DNA of 64,000 bases from Rossellomorea orangium (GCF_019334305.1 NZ_JAHWGH010000001.1:1-64000); one strand, 5' to 3'; positions 28,124 through 36,125 are shown, numbered from the stretch's first letter. Program-made: numbers and translations. Notes: generated from the letters alone by a model not told the origin.

Positions 28124-30253
28124 TTATTTAATCGTTGACTTAAATTCATAGGTACCTTGTCCTGATTGGACCGTATAGACTACATAGACTCCGTTGGACG
28201 CTAACAGCCCTCCAAAGTTATAAGTGATCCCTAATGAAAACTTCTCGTAAGAGCCAATTTCTGTATTTATGCCTGCATTATTCAGCTCAGTTTCAGTATA
28301 CTGGGATTTCCATGTGTCTCCTTCATAAACTTCAACTTTTTTAACGGTTACGTTGTTCGAGCTATAATTATAAAAGGACATGCTCAAGCCTTTAATGACA
28401 TTGTTAATTTGACTAGTTCCGTGGCTAAACATAAGTTGTGGTCGGTCTGTGACTTCAATCACACTCTCAGCTGATTGACCATTTCCCAGTAGAACGGTAA
28501 TAACGGCAGTACCCTCTGCGTGGGAAGTGACAAGTCCATTTTCATCCACAGCGGCAACGGTCGGATTATCAGAAGTCCAGGTCATATCTACCTTGTCGGA
28601 GACTTCCTCAGGTGTAACCGATGCAGTCAGCTGATATGTTTTATTCGTATTCATCGTCTTTTGGCTCGTGTTTAGGTTTACTTTTGCCGATTCGATTAAC
28701 AAATCTTGAATCCGGGCCTCTGCCGCTTCAAGTTTGTTTAATCCTTCGATGGTCATGTTCTGATCAAGTTGTAATGCAGCGTTCACCTGTTCACGTGCTG
28801 CTTGTACCTCAGAGCGATCTTCTAATGTAATCGTATCCGGGAGAGCCGCTATACGTTCCTCTGCCTTGCGATCTGCTTTTAGTATTTCCACATCAGATTC
28901 CGCTTGTTTCAGGATATCGATTCCTTTAATATCTGCGTTTGCATCCACTTTTAATACTTCATTTACTTTAGCCCGGGCTGTTTCAATAGTATTTGCAGCA
29001 TCCAACGTAACCGGACTCGGAATCAATTCGATTGCGCCCTCTGCTTCGTTTGTAAGTGCAATCAACTGAATGGTATGCTCGGCATTCTCCAACTTTTTAA
29101 TGGATGGAATCACAGCTTCAGCTTCCATCCCATAAATCGAATCTACTTTTTCTCGCGCAGCTTCCACTTCTTGTTGATCATCCAGGGTGATGGTTTCAGG
29201 CAATGATCCAATGAGTTCTTCAGCATCCTTGATTGCGTAAAGAAGTTCGATGGTGTCTTCTGCTTTTTCAAGGGTTGCAAGGCCTTTGATCATATCTTCG
29301 CTGCCTCTTTGAAGCACTTCATCGACGAGCATCCGGGCTTCTTTGATCTTCTCTTCATCTTCCAGAGTAATCGTTTCTGGTAATGAGGCAATGATTTCAT
29401 CTGCTTTTTGAGCATTCACGTCTTCAGGAGTCGCTTCAATGATGATTTTTAGAGATGTTTTTAATTCGGTTCCAAGAATTTCACCTTGAATAACATGCTC
29501 TCCAGGGGAACTGAAATCAACCATTTCCCAGCTCACCATTTTTTCTTCCAGGTTATTTCCCCGCATAAGAAGGTTGACTGTAGTCGGAAGGGTAACGTCC
29601 ATATAGGTATGGGCATGGATATCTTCAGGCTGAATGACCTTCAACAATACTGGATCATACGGCGACTCTGATCGATAAACGAATAGAGCAAACTCACCAC
29701 GTGTAATCTGCTGACTTGTTCCAAATAAGGTGTCTGTTTTCCCTTGAGTGATACTATTCGCAATAAGAGCTTTTACATATTCCATGTAACGGCTGTTAAC
29801 ATCCGTAAACGGCACATCCGCATCGCCATTAAGCTGATAAGCTCTGGCCATGATGATCGCCATTTCCCCACGGGTTAATGGATCCTCCGAACCGAAACTG
29901 GTTGCGGTTTTACCATTGATAATCCCATGTTTCTTAAGGATGTTTACCGCATGTTGTGCCCGTTTAGGGACATCTTTGAATCCGGCATCCGGTGCTTCCT
30001 CCCCGACCAAATCCAGTGCTCGGGCAATCATGACTGCTGCATCTGCACGCTTGATTTGTTGAGTTATGCCAAAGCTTGATTCAGAAAGACCATTTGTAAT
30101 GTTCTCCTTGACTAAATAATCGACAGCGAGTTCATACCTCACTGATACATCTTTAAATGTAAAGGCCGAGGCAGTCGTTGCTGTTGCAGAGATCACTGCG
30201 GTTGCTGCAGCTGCTGCAAGGACCTTACGAATTCTTGTTGAATAATGACCCAA
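28124..30253 (-). CDS. Large SLH surface protein with four 60-residue repeats and a BIG2-type domain
   Basis: A secreted protein of 709 residues. The signal peptide ends ASA (about 30). Three SLH repeats cover about 32-205. Four helical repeats of about 60 residues follow (pattern AEExIxxLPETITLxD...ARxxV...AExxI), at about 280-520. A bacterial Ig-like BIG2 domain (TVAAVDENGLVTSHAEGTAVITV) comes next, and a C-terminal beta domain ends the protein. I prefer the TTG at 30253, 8 bases after AAGGAG. The TTG at 30259 is only 2 bases from it. The layout suits an S-layer or surface-array protein. Confidence 0.88.
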   Translation of the reverse strand: MGHYSTRIRKVLAAAAATAVISATATTASAFTFKDVSVRYELAVDYLVKENITNGLSESSFGITQQIKRADAAVMIARALDLVGEEAPDAGFKDVPKRAQHAVNILKKHGIINGKTATSFGSEDPLTRGEMAIIMARAYQLNGDADVPFTDVNSRYMEYVKALIANSITQGKTDTLFGTSQQITRGEFALFVYRSESPYDPVLLKVIQPEDIHAHTYMDVTLPTTVNLLMRGNNLEEKMVSWEMVDFSSPGEHVIQGEILGTELKTSLKIIIEATPEDVNAQKADEIIASLPETITLEDEEKIKEARMLVDEVLQRGSEDMIKGLATLEKAEDTIELLYAIKDAEELIGSLPETITLDDQQEVEAAREKVDSIYGMEAEAVIPSIKKLENAEHTIQLIALTNEAEGAIELIPSPVTLDAANTIETARAKVNEVLKVDANADIKGIDILKQAESDVEILKADRKAEERIAALPDTITLEDRSEVQAAREQVNAALQLDQNMTIEGLNKLEAAEARIQDLLIESAKVNLNTSQKTMNTNKTYQLTASVTPEEVSDKVDMTWTSDNPTVAAVDENGLVTSHAEGTAVITVLLGNGQSAESVIEVTDRPQLMFSHGTSQINNVIKGLSMSFYNYSSNNVTVKKVEVYEGDTWKSQYTETELNNAGINTEIGSYEKFSLGITYNFGGLLASNGVYVVYTVQSGQGTYEFKSTIK

Positions 30254-30372
30254 TTTCAAAACTCCTTTTATGTAATGTTCTAGATGTGAGATTAGTAGTT
30301 TCTATATAATTTTCTTGAACAATAATAATTTTACTAATCTGGTACGAAACACCATGGGTAATTTTATCATAA

Positions 30373-30419
30373 AAACAGGAGGAAATTACCGCATTGTTAT
30401 TGGTAATTTCCTCCTGTTT
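30373..30419. repeat. Perfect 18-base inverted repeat
   Basis: AAACAGGAGGAAATTACC and its exact complement are separated by 11 bases in the 30254-30634 gap. There is no T-run of note on either side. It lies upstream of both divergent genes, so it is not an obvious terminator for either. Confidence 0.7.
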
Positions 30420-30435
30420 GACTGGGATGGGAGGG

Positions 30436-30515
30436 GAAGCATGGGGACGGTTCTTCTGCTTCAAAAATACAACGTTGTTTATTAAAATGAAGCAAGAGAA
30501 CCGTCCCCTCGCTTC
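30436..30515. repeat. Inverted pair of family B repeats
   Basis: GAAGCATGGGGACGGTTCTT... (30436-30462) faces ...AGAACCGTCCCCTCGCTTC (30489-30515) across 26 bases. Each arm is 27 bases long with three mismatches. Other copies lie at 33238, 35052 and 35394. Confidence 0.8.
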
Positions 30516-30537
30516 TACAAAAATATATTTTGACAAA

Positions 30538-30566
30538 TTGTAGAAAAACCTCACTCTATGTAATAT
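30538..30566 (+). promoter_or_regulatory. Probable promoter of the TagO/WecA-like gene
   Basis: TTGTAG and TAATAT boxes spaced by 17 bases, 68 bases upstream of the start codon, starting just after the family B pair. Confidence 0.45.
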
Positions 30567-30634
30567 ACTGAATAAAAATGACTCATTGAGGAGTTTACTA
30601 GGATTCCTATTCTTACAAAGGAGCACCCATTTAA

Positions 30635-31600
30635 ATGATCACATTATCCTTGATAATCGTCGTCTTAACATCTCTCATTACGTACATAGGGGTCAAGTTC
30701 ATTATCCCCTTCGCCATCAAGATCAATTTCGTCGATAACCCCAACAATCGAAAAGTACATAAGAAACCTCTTCCGATGCTTGCAGGGGCCGTGTTTACTG
30801 TCGTTACCCTCATCGGCATTCTGGTATTAAAGTGGTTCGATTATTTACCAACGAATCTGACCATCGCCTTACTACTGGCGGTCGTGATGCTAAGCACCAT
30901 CGGATTCATCGACGACTACTATAAAACAAAATCTAAAGAATTCTCTCCGTTCCCAAGGCTGCTGGTCCAGATCATCGCTGCGTTCCTGATCGTCCAATTC
31001 GGGGACTACGTATCGCAGATCGATATTCCTGTAGTAGGCTATATGGAGCTTTCACCTGTACTTGGTAAGCTGTTCACCATGGTATGGATTATCTTCATCA
31101 TCAATGTCATCAATTTCATGGATGGGCTGGACGGATTGGCAGGAGGAATGGCCGGGATCTTCGCATTCACGTTCCTGATCACGTCTTTCTTAATGAACCA
31201 ACCGGTTTCCGCACTCCTATCCGCACTCATGTTAGGGGTGGCGATAGGCTACCTGCCTCATAACTTTTTCCCTGCGAAAATCATTATGGGAGATACGGGG
31301 TCTACATTATTTGGATTCATGATTGGAGCCATTTCCATTATCGGGGCCATGAAGACTATCACGGTCATCACCATCAACATTCCTTTGTTAATATTGGCGA
31401 TACCGATCTTTGATACGCTATTTGTTTTCTTGAAAAGAATCCAACAGGGCCGGTCGATCTTTCATGCGGACAAGCTCCATTTGCATCACCGACTGCTGAG
31501 CTACGGATTGTCGCAAGTTCAGGCCGTGATGATTATCTATTTGTTGTGTATTACAACCAGTGCTTCTGCTATTTTCATTTTAATGTCTATTCATTTTTAA
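30635..31600 (+). CDS. TagO/WecA-like undecaprenyl-phosphate GlcNAc-1-phosphate transferase (MraY family)
   Basis: A membrane enzyme of 321 residues that joins a sugar-1-phosphate to undecaprenyl phosphate, the first step of teichoic acid or other wall-polymer synthesis. There are ten or eleven helices. The family motifs are present: VDNPNNRKVHKKPLPMLAG near the start, FIDDYYKTK, NFMDGLDGLAGG, MGDTGSTLFG and the HADKLHLHHRL motif (about residue 281). It is shorter than B. subtilis TagO and stands apart from other wall genes. Because SLH domains bind a secondary wall polymer, a role in making that polymer is possible but not shown. Confidence 0.9.
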   Translation: MITLSLIIVVLTSLITYIGVKFIIPFAIKINFVDNPNNRKVHKKPLPMLAGAVFTVVTLIGILVLKWFDYLPTNLTIALLLAVVMLSTIGFIDDYYKTKSKEFSPFPRLLVQIIAAFLIVQFGDYVSQIDIPVVGYMELSPVLGKLFTMVWIIFIINVINFMDGLDGLAGGMAGIFAFTFLITSFLMNQPVSALLSALMLGVAIGYLPHNFFPAKIIMGDTGSTLFGFMIGAISIIGAMKTITVITINIPLLILAIPIFDTLFVFLKRIQQGRSIFHADKLHLHHRLLSYGLSQVQAVMIIYLLCITTSASAIFILMSIHF

Positions 31601-31616
31601 AAGCCGGAGATATACG

Positions 31617-31648
31617 AAAGACGAGGGAAATCATCCCTCGTCTTTTTC
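31617..31648 (+). terminator. Rho-independent terminator
   Basis: Stem AAAGACGAGGGA/TCCCTCGTCTTT followed by TTCG. It ends the TagO-like gene and is similar in sequence to the terminators at 21124 and 38427. Confidence 0.85.
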
Positions 31649-31654
31649 GTTTTT

Positions 31655-31680
31655 GGGACAGTGTACCTGTCACTCTTTCC
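31655..31680. repeat. Palindromic repeat, family A
   Basis: GGGACAGTGTACCTGTCACTC, ending 2 bases before the stop codon of the convergent gene at 31683. Confidence 0.7.
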
Positions 31681-31682
31681 CG

Positions 31683-32771
31683 CTACAGCATCTTCAACCG
31701 CCAATTAATCTCTTTGATATTAAATTCCTCGTACCCCTGCATTTCTCCCCATTCTTTCATTTCCAAATGGTCAGGATGTGAGGAATCCTTAATGATGGAT
31801 AGGAATTGATCATAGCCCGGTTCCGCGCCGACATCTTCAGGAGGAGCACTCCCTTCCCCGTCTACACAGATGGGGTAATTGACAGTGGCGTCGTCGAGGA
31901 CTTGCTCCAGTTCGATGATATGCACCCAGTTATCTCCAAAGTCATAGGTATATTCGATTTTCCCCGATAGGAACGGTTTAACCTGATAGTCCGTTTCCAT
32001 TTTCACCGGAACACCACCTTCATGAGTCAGGGCTTCTTCCTCACAGACCAATTCCAGGCTCCGCTTAAGAGATCCGTCTTCCCCTTTTTCATAGATGGTG
32101 AATTCATGGAGATGGCTGTCATGCCACGCGAAAGCGGTTTGCAGGACTTCATGCAACTCAGGAAACGTGAGGTTTGCCGGAATCCTGATCCTCCTCCAAA
32201 CAGAATGACCGTCAAGGTCCAATGTCACCTTTAAAACAAACGCTTCCCTGTCGAAAACAGTCTGCCCGGACATTTTCTCCAAGTCCTTATACATTGCCTC
32301 ATTCGGTTGAAAATAATCATTCTTCCCATCGCCGACCAGTGTCGAACTGATCCACTTACTCATCTTCACCTGAACAATCGCGTCGGGCTCCCAATAATCT
32401 TCAGCAAAATGAACGGCTTCACAGGCTTTATTTAACCTGGAAACGAGTTTTCGGTCCTTGGTTTTTGCAAACGTAAATCCAGAAGACGACTCCAGGTAGT
32501 CTTCAATGATCTCTTCTTTGATAGATTCAGCTCGAAACACTTCACGAATCGCTTTCACAATCAGCCCATCAATCTTTTTCTTATCCTTCGCTTTCAACCC
32601 ATAAAGAACAATGGCGTAACGATTCTGATCATTCACAAGCACCGTGAACTTGTGCCTGCCAATCTTTAGAACATTGGCGTGCCATGCCAGTAATGGATTC
32701 CGTTCTTCCACCTCATTGACCGGTGCAACCTTCAGTTCTTCAAAAAGCTTCTTGGTACATTGGATCAGCAT
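31683..32771 (-). CDS. Plasmid pRiA4b ORF-3 family protein with DUF6933-like N-terminus
   Basis: A cytosolic protein of 362 residues. The C-terminal part (about 190-345) has the pRiA4b ORF-3 pattern: VWRRIRIPANLTFPELHEVLQTAFAW, HLHEFTI, YTYDFGDNW, and the GEGSAPPEDVGA ending. The N-terminal 165 residues (KLFEEL...ERNPLLAWHAN) look like the DUF6933 module found fused to it. The family occurs on plasmids, transposons and chromosomes, and its function is unknown. The ATG follows AAGGAGGG. Two operator-like palindromes lie just upstream. Confidence 0.85.
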   Translation of the reverse strand: MLIQCTKKLFEELKVAPVNEVEERNPLLAWHANVLKIGRHKFTVLVNDQNRYAIVLYGLKAKDKKKIDGLIVKAIREVFRAESIKEEIIEDYLESSSGFTFAKTKDRKLVSRLNKACEAVHFAEDYWEPDAIVQVKMSKWISSTLVGDGKNDYFQPNEAMYKDLEKMSGQTVFDREAFVLKVTLDLDGHSVWRRIRIPANLTFPELHEVLQTAFAWHDSHLHEFTIYEKGEDGSLKRSLELVCEEEALTHEGGVPVKMETDYQVKPFLSGKIEYTYDFGDNWVHIIELEQVLDDATVNYPICVDGEGSAPPEDVGAEPGYDQFLSIIKDSSHPDHLEMKEWGEMQGYEEFNIKEINWRLKML

Positions 32772-32829
32772 TGGAACCCTCCTTTTTTATTGATTTGAAG
32801 TACCTGTCGCCTCTGATGTCCTATCTACT

Positions 32830-32901
32830 AATTAAACACTTGTTTATCTATCTTATAAGCATAGTAGCAACAATTCACAGGGTTAATCAAACGCTTGTAT
32901 A
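32830..32901 (-). promoter_or_regulatory. Two operator-like palindromes upstream of the ORF-3 family gene
   Basis: ATTAAACACTTGTTTAT (about 32831-32847) and AATCAAACGCTTGTATAA (about 32885-32902) lie 60-130 bases before the gene. They share the TxAAACxxTTGT core seen at 7025-7104 and at 26508-26526, which suggests a common TetR- or LacI-type regulator (inference). Confidence 0.35.
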
Positions 32902-33557
32902 ATTTATTGGTGAAAGCACTTGGATTTCCCAGTCATATAGAGTGACTGCAAACACGTATAATTTTAAATATTATGATAATAGAATTTCTGCATTTTTAAA
33001 AAGAAAACCTCTTAGTGAAGATAAAGAAAAAGGATTCTGTTTTCGATAAAGAAATGGTGGAATACCACAAGAAATAAAGGAGTTGAAGAATTGAGTTTTT
33101 TAAAGATAAGGAGTAAATGAGAGCATGTTCTGAATCTCATCCTATCATATTTAAAAAGGAAGCTTCGGATCTGACCCTTCGCTTACTAAAAGTCCTTTCT
33201 TCTATAAACTGTATTTGATGTCAGAGCTGACTCCAGGGAAGCAGGAGAACCGTCCCCCTGCCCTTTTCTAAGATATGATATCTTCCTATTGTTTACAATA
33301 TTCATTATATCAGTAACAGCTACTTCAGCTACACAATTCATCATAAGAACCAAGGGACTCTGTTCCCTGACAAACCCTCAGTGTTATAAAAGTCAAGTCA
33401 TGAGACGAATAGGTCCCCCCCTCATCTCTATCACTACCGGGATAGTGTACCTGTCCCCCTGTCCCATTTAGAGAAAACGTCTTCTACTCCGCCAAGATAT
33501 CTGTTTAAATAAATAATAGGCATATCGTAATGCTATTTTGGTAGAAGAGGTGGTTTT
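32902..33557. other. Non-coding stretch with repeats and gene debris
   Basis: No supported gene in 32772-33557. A family B copy lies at 33238-33263 (GAAGCAGGAGAACCGTCCCC) and a family A copy at 33439-33468 (GGGATAGTGTACCTGTCCC). A short frame after AAAGGAG near 33090 stops after nine codons and looks like the start of a deleted gene. Confidence 0.5.
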
Positions 33558-34460
33558 TTGTATTGTGATAAATGTGGGAGTCCTTTAGGAGAAGATGCTT
33601 CCATTTGTTCAAAATGTGGAAAAGAATTAAACAAAGATCATTCAGCGAATAAGGAAATGGATGATATAGATACAGCGAGGGCTATCGATCTTGAAGAAGA
33701 ATTAAGAATATCATTTGTACATAAGAATGTGGATTACTATCAGCAAAAATGGGATAAGATGAAACAGCTTAATAAGACTATCAGTTGGAATTGGGTGACC
33801 TTTTTCTTTGCACCTTTTTGGTTTGGCTATAGAAAAATGTACGTTCATGTAGCAGGAATTGCCCTTGTCTATTTCCTTATGGATTTAGTTTTATTTTTAA
33901 TGGATGATATGATTTCCCTTAATTCCGGGGTGAATTTCTTCACAATCCCTTTTGCAACTGTTTTGGGTTTATATGGAAATGATCTTTATTTAAAACATAC
34001 AAATAGATTTATCGATAAAGCTAATATTCATCTAACGAATCATGAACAAAAGATGACCTGGTTAAAAAGGAAAGGTGGCACTAGTTGGTTAGGTGTTTTT
34101 ATCGCTGCAGCCATTTTAATCATCTATACCATCATCTCAATGATTGTTTTCCCAACGAATACTGATCAAATTTCGTATGTGAAGGATGGAGCATTTTATG
34201 ACTATCCATCACAAACCATTGGTGAAGGTTTTGAACATTACTTTGATGAACGAGAGTGGGAATATATCTCTAATGACAACCCAAATGATGTTGTTCGTTT
34301 TTCAGGATTAGTCACTTTAGACTCAGAAGACATTCCCGTAACGATGGATTTCCTTTTAACGGATGACTCCTTTGAGATCAATACTGTAACGATTGATGAA
34401 GAATTGATTTCTGATGAAGAGATTAATAAGTTCATTGATACCATTTTTACTGAAGAGTAA
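33558..34460 (+). CDS. Zinc-ribbon DUF2628-like membrane protein
   Basis: A protein of 300 residues. An N-terminal zinc ribbon (YCDKCGS...CSKCGKE) is followed by a WNWVTFFFAPFWFGYRKMY motif of DUF2628 proteins, three or four membrane helices (about 88-140 and 178-200) and a soluble C-terminal domain. The start is a TTG at 33558 after AAGAGGTGG. Function is unknown, and it stands alone. Confidence 0.8.
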   Translation: MYCDKCGSPLGEDASICSKCGKELNKDHSANKEMDDIDTARAIDLEEELRISFVHKNVDYYQQKWDKMKQLNKTISWNWVTFFFAPFWFGYRKMYVHVAGIALVYFLMDLVLFLMDDMISLNSGVNFFTIPFATVLGLYGNDLYLKHTNRFIDKANIHLTNHEQKMTWLKRKGGTSWLGVFIAAAILIIYTIISMIVFPTNTDQISYVKDGAFYDYPSQTIGEGFEHYFDEREWEYISNDNPNDVVRFSGLVTLDSEDIPVTMDFLLTDDSFEINTVTIDEELISDEEINKFIDTIFTEE

Positions 34461-34477
34461 ATCATATTTATTTTGTT

Positions 34478-34508
34478 AAAAACATCTATTTTAGATGGAT
34501 GTTTTTTA
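34478..34508 (+). terminator. Probable terminator
   Basis: Stem AAAACATC/GATGTTTT with flanking T-run, about 20 bases after the zinc-ribbon gene. Confidence 0.6.
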
Positions 34509-34554
34509 ATTAGGCGAGGTAAAGACGGTGATGGATGTAATTGTCTATTACTTC

Positions 34555-34599
34555 TTTCCATCAATTATTATATACCCTCATGAACAACCTACCGTTGAA
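34555..34599 (+). repeat. 45-base direct repeat, copy 1
   Basis: TTTCCATCAATTATTATATA... continues through CGTTGAA. It matches 35423-35467 in about 40 of 45 positions, same orientation. The two copies bracket the DUF3139 gene and its small neighbour. Copy 1 contains the stop codon of the DUF3139 gene. Confidence 0.75.
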
Positions 34600-34972
34600 C
34601 AACATCTTTTACTTTATCTCTATAAAAGTAAACATCATACAAAGGGTATTTCGCTTGTTTATGGGCTAAATCCAGGGACATATTGTGATACATAGCCCAA
34701 ACCCTGACTTTATTTTCCGATCTGGTATATTCATAGTCGTAGGTGATTTCAGGATCATCACTAAATACAACTCTTTGATACCAGCACCCTCTTTTATAAT
34801 CATACACATCTACAAGTACGTTTCTACCTTCAGACGCTTCTTGCAACTCCATTACTTGTTTTATTCTTTCATTAGCCCTGTTTTTATAATCAGCTGAATT
34901 AAACTTAAGTCCACCCCAGAAAAGTAAAATGATTAAACCTATAGTGCCTAACGTCCTCAAAATCCTTTTCAT
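34589..34972 (-). CDS. DUF3139-like membrane-anchored protein
   Basis: A protein of 127 residues with one N-terminal membrane helix (about 5-24) and an extracytoplasmic domain (VLVDVYDYKRGCWYQRVVFSDDPEITYDYEY) of the DUF3139 kind. The ATG at 34972 follows GGCGGGTGG. Upstream methionines lie in non-coding repeat DNA. A double palindrome just before the ribosome site suggests repression by a GntR/YtrA-type regulator. Confidence 0.75.
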   Translation of the reverse strand: MKRILRTLGTIGLIILLFWGGLKFNSADYKNRANERIKQVMELQEASEGRNVLVDVYDYKRGCWYQRVVFSDDPEITYDYEYTRSENKVRVWAMYHNMSLDLAHKQAKYPLYDVYFYRDKVKDVVQR

Positions 34973-34985
34973 TTTCCACCCGCCT

Positions 34986-35016
34986 TTATAGTGTAATTTT
35001 ACACTATAAGTGTAAA
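34986..35016 (-). promoter_or_regulatory. Overlapping perfect palindromes (operator)
   Basis: TATAGTGTAA-TT-TTACACTATA (34987-35008) overlaps TTTACACT-ATA-AGTGTAAA (34998-35016). Three copies of the AGTGTAA half-site are thus stacked 14-44 bases before the DUF3139 start. The AGTGTAxxTACACT shape resembles operators of the YtrA subfamily of GntR regulators. Confidence 0.6.
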
Positions 35017-35051
35017 GCATATGTTGTATAAATACAACTGATATTTTCCGA

Positions 35052-35079
35052 GAAGCAAGGGGACGGTTCTTCTGCTTCC
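35052..35079. repeat. Family B repeat, left copy
   Basis: GAAGCAAGGGGACGGTTCTT, then CTGCTTC. The inverse copy at 35394-35420 forms a widely spaced inverted pair around a 314-base segment. Confidence 0.8.
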
Positions 35080-35131
35080 TCCAATATACCTTTGGAAGCA
35101 AACAAAACCGAACCTCTTCACCGTTGAAAAG

Positions 35132-35176
35132 AAGATGCCCTTTGAACGATATTTGTTCAAAGGGCATCTTTTTATA
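35132..35176. terminator. Strong orphan hairpin terminator
   Basis: Perfect 16-base stem AAGATGCCCTTTGAAC/GTTCAAAGGGCATCTT. A T-run follows on the plus strand and a weaker one on the minus strand. No intact plus-strand gene ends here. It could serve the small minus-strand peptide gene at 35196 or a lost gene. Confidence 0.75.
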
Positions 35177-35195
35177 TTTCTATTAATGGTAGAAA

Positions 35196-35294
35196 TTAGT
35201 CTCTCATATAAAGGATGTTTTTATGCTTCGACAACCACAATACCAGCAGAACCAGGACCAAAGTAAATGAGACGGCGAATTCAGCTTTCAACAT
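35196..35294 (-). CDS. Possible 32-residue hydrophobic membrane peptide
   Basis: A short frame starting ATG at 35294, preceded by AGAAGTGAT. The product has a charged start (MLKAEF), one helix (VSFTLVLVLLVLWL) and a basic/charged tail (SKHKN...RD). It is followed by a strong hairpin. Size and layout recall small membrane peptides, including type I toxins, but there is no proof of expression. Confidence 0.35.
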   Translation of the reverse strand: MLKAEFAVSFTLVLVLLVLWLSKHKNILYMRD

Positions 35295-35393
35295 CAGTAT
35301 CACTTCTAGTTTTTTCTTTATTAAAAGAGCCAATCAAAGACTTCCGGATATCAAATTCAAATCCTCTTGCACTGTTCCTACTTCCCTCTTATG

Positions 35394-35420
35394 GAAGCAA
35401 GAGAACCGTCCCCCTGCTCC
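35394..35420. repeat. Family B repeat, right copy
   Basis: GGAAGCAAGAGAACCGTCCC, then CCTGCTC, in inverted orientation to the copy at 35052. Confidence 0.8.
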
Positions 35421-35422
35421 CC

Positions 35423-35467
35423 TTTCCATCAATTATTATATCCCCTCGTGAACAACCAACCGTTGGG
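35423..35467 (+). repeat. 45-base direct repeat, copy 2
   Basis: The second copy of the repeat at 34555. It ends exactly where the dehydrogenase remnant begins. Confidence 0.75.
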
Positions 35468-35587
35468 AATAAACTGACCCAGCCTGAGCAGCTGGCTAAT
35501 GCGGTTTATCTTCTTTCATTGGAGGAAGCGGATGCGATTAATGGTAGTGTCGTGATGGCGGATGAGGGGTATGCTTCGTTTAAATAA
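35468..35587 (+). pseudogene. C-terminal fragment of a short-chain dehydrogenase
   Basis: The last 39 codons of an SDR gene: LTQPEQLANAVYLL, then EADAINGSVVMADEGYASF and a stop. This is the normal cofactor-fold C-terminal pattern of SDR enzymes, but the first 200 residues (including the TGxxxGxG and YxxxK parts) are absent. The break coincides with the 45-base direct repeat. It is not the same enzyme as the full SDR at 37626. Confidence 0.75.
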
Positions 35588-35591
35588 TGAG

Positions 35592-35627
35592 TGGGACATA
35601 GGGACATGCACCTTGTCCCTCTTCCCA
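35592..35627. repeat. Palindromic repeat, family A
   Basis: GGGACATAGGGACATGCACC, then TTGTCCC, directly after the SDR remnant stop codon. Confidence 0.75.
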
Positions 35628-35710
35628 ATCAAAGATATTAGATATAATCACCCAATCAGTTCTCACCCAATATAAAAGAAAAAGAAATGGATTTCAACAA
35701 AGAAATGGAC

Positions 35711-36040
35711 TCATGGTCCCGTGCCACAACTAACTTCATAATGATTCTCACCAGTTTCTTTGGCATAGCATGTAGAAGGACTCATACCCGTTTCACTCTT
35801 CCATGCGTTCCAGATAACACTGAATCTTTCACCATACTGCTGATCTTTGTAATCATCATCCGAAATAAATGAGAAGAAACTTTGATAAGTATATCCCTCA
35901 TTGTAAATATAATTTCTTATGGCACTTCGTGGTGAATCATCATTCCGGACTACTGGAGCAAGTAGTGGAAGAGATATAGCTAAGGTTAATATTGCAATAA
36001 CTATGATAAGTACGCCTTTTTTCGAAAAGAACTTTTTCAT
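35711..36040 (-). CDS. Small exported or membrane-anchored protein, unknown
   Basis: A protein of 109 residues with one N-terminal hydrophobic helix (about 9-29) and a soluble, Cys-containing domain (two cysteines near the C-terminus could form a disulphide). No family is recognised. The ATG at 36040 has AAAGGTTGG upstream. It shares a terminator region with the amidase gene behind it, but 85 bases separate the two. Confidence 0.65.
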   Translation of the reverse strand: MKKFFSKKGVLIIVIAILTLAISLPLLAPVVRNDDSPRSAIRNYIYNEGYTYQSFFSFISDDDYKDQQYGERFSVIWNAWKSETGMSPSTCYAKETGENHYEVSCGTGP

Positions 36041-36087
36041 ATAACACCAACCTTTTATGGTTAATTATTCCACTTATAATATAACTG

Positions 36088-36115
36088 AAAGGCCAATGAA
36101 ACACATTGGCCTTTC
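36088..36115. terminator. Terminator after the amidase gene
   Basis: Stem GAAAGGCCAATG/CATTGGCCTTTC just after the stop of the gene at 36126. The flanking T-run is short. Confidence 0.65.
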
Positions 36116-36125
36116 GTACTACTTA

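Noticed and set aside
33289-33471. Plus-strand open frame of 60 codons
   Set aside because: It runs through family A repeat sequence and has a biased composition with no ribosome site.
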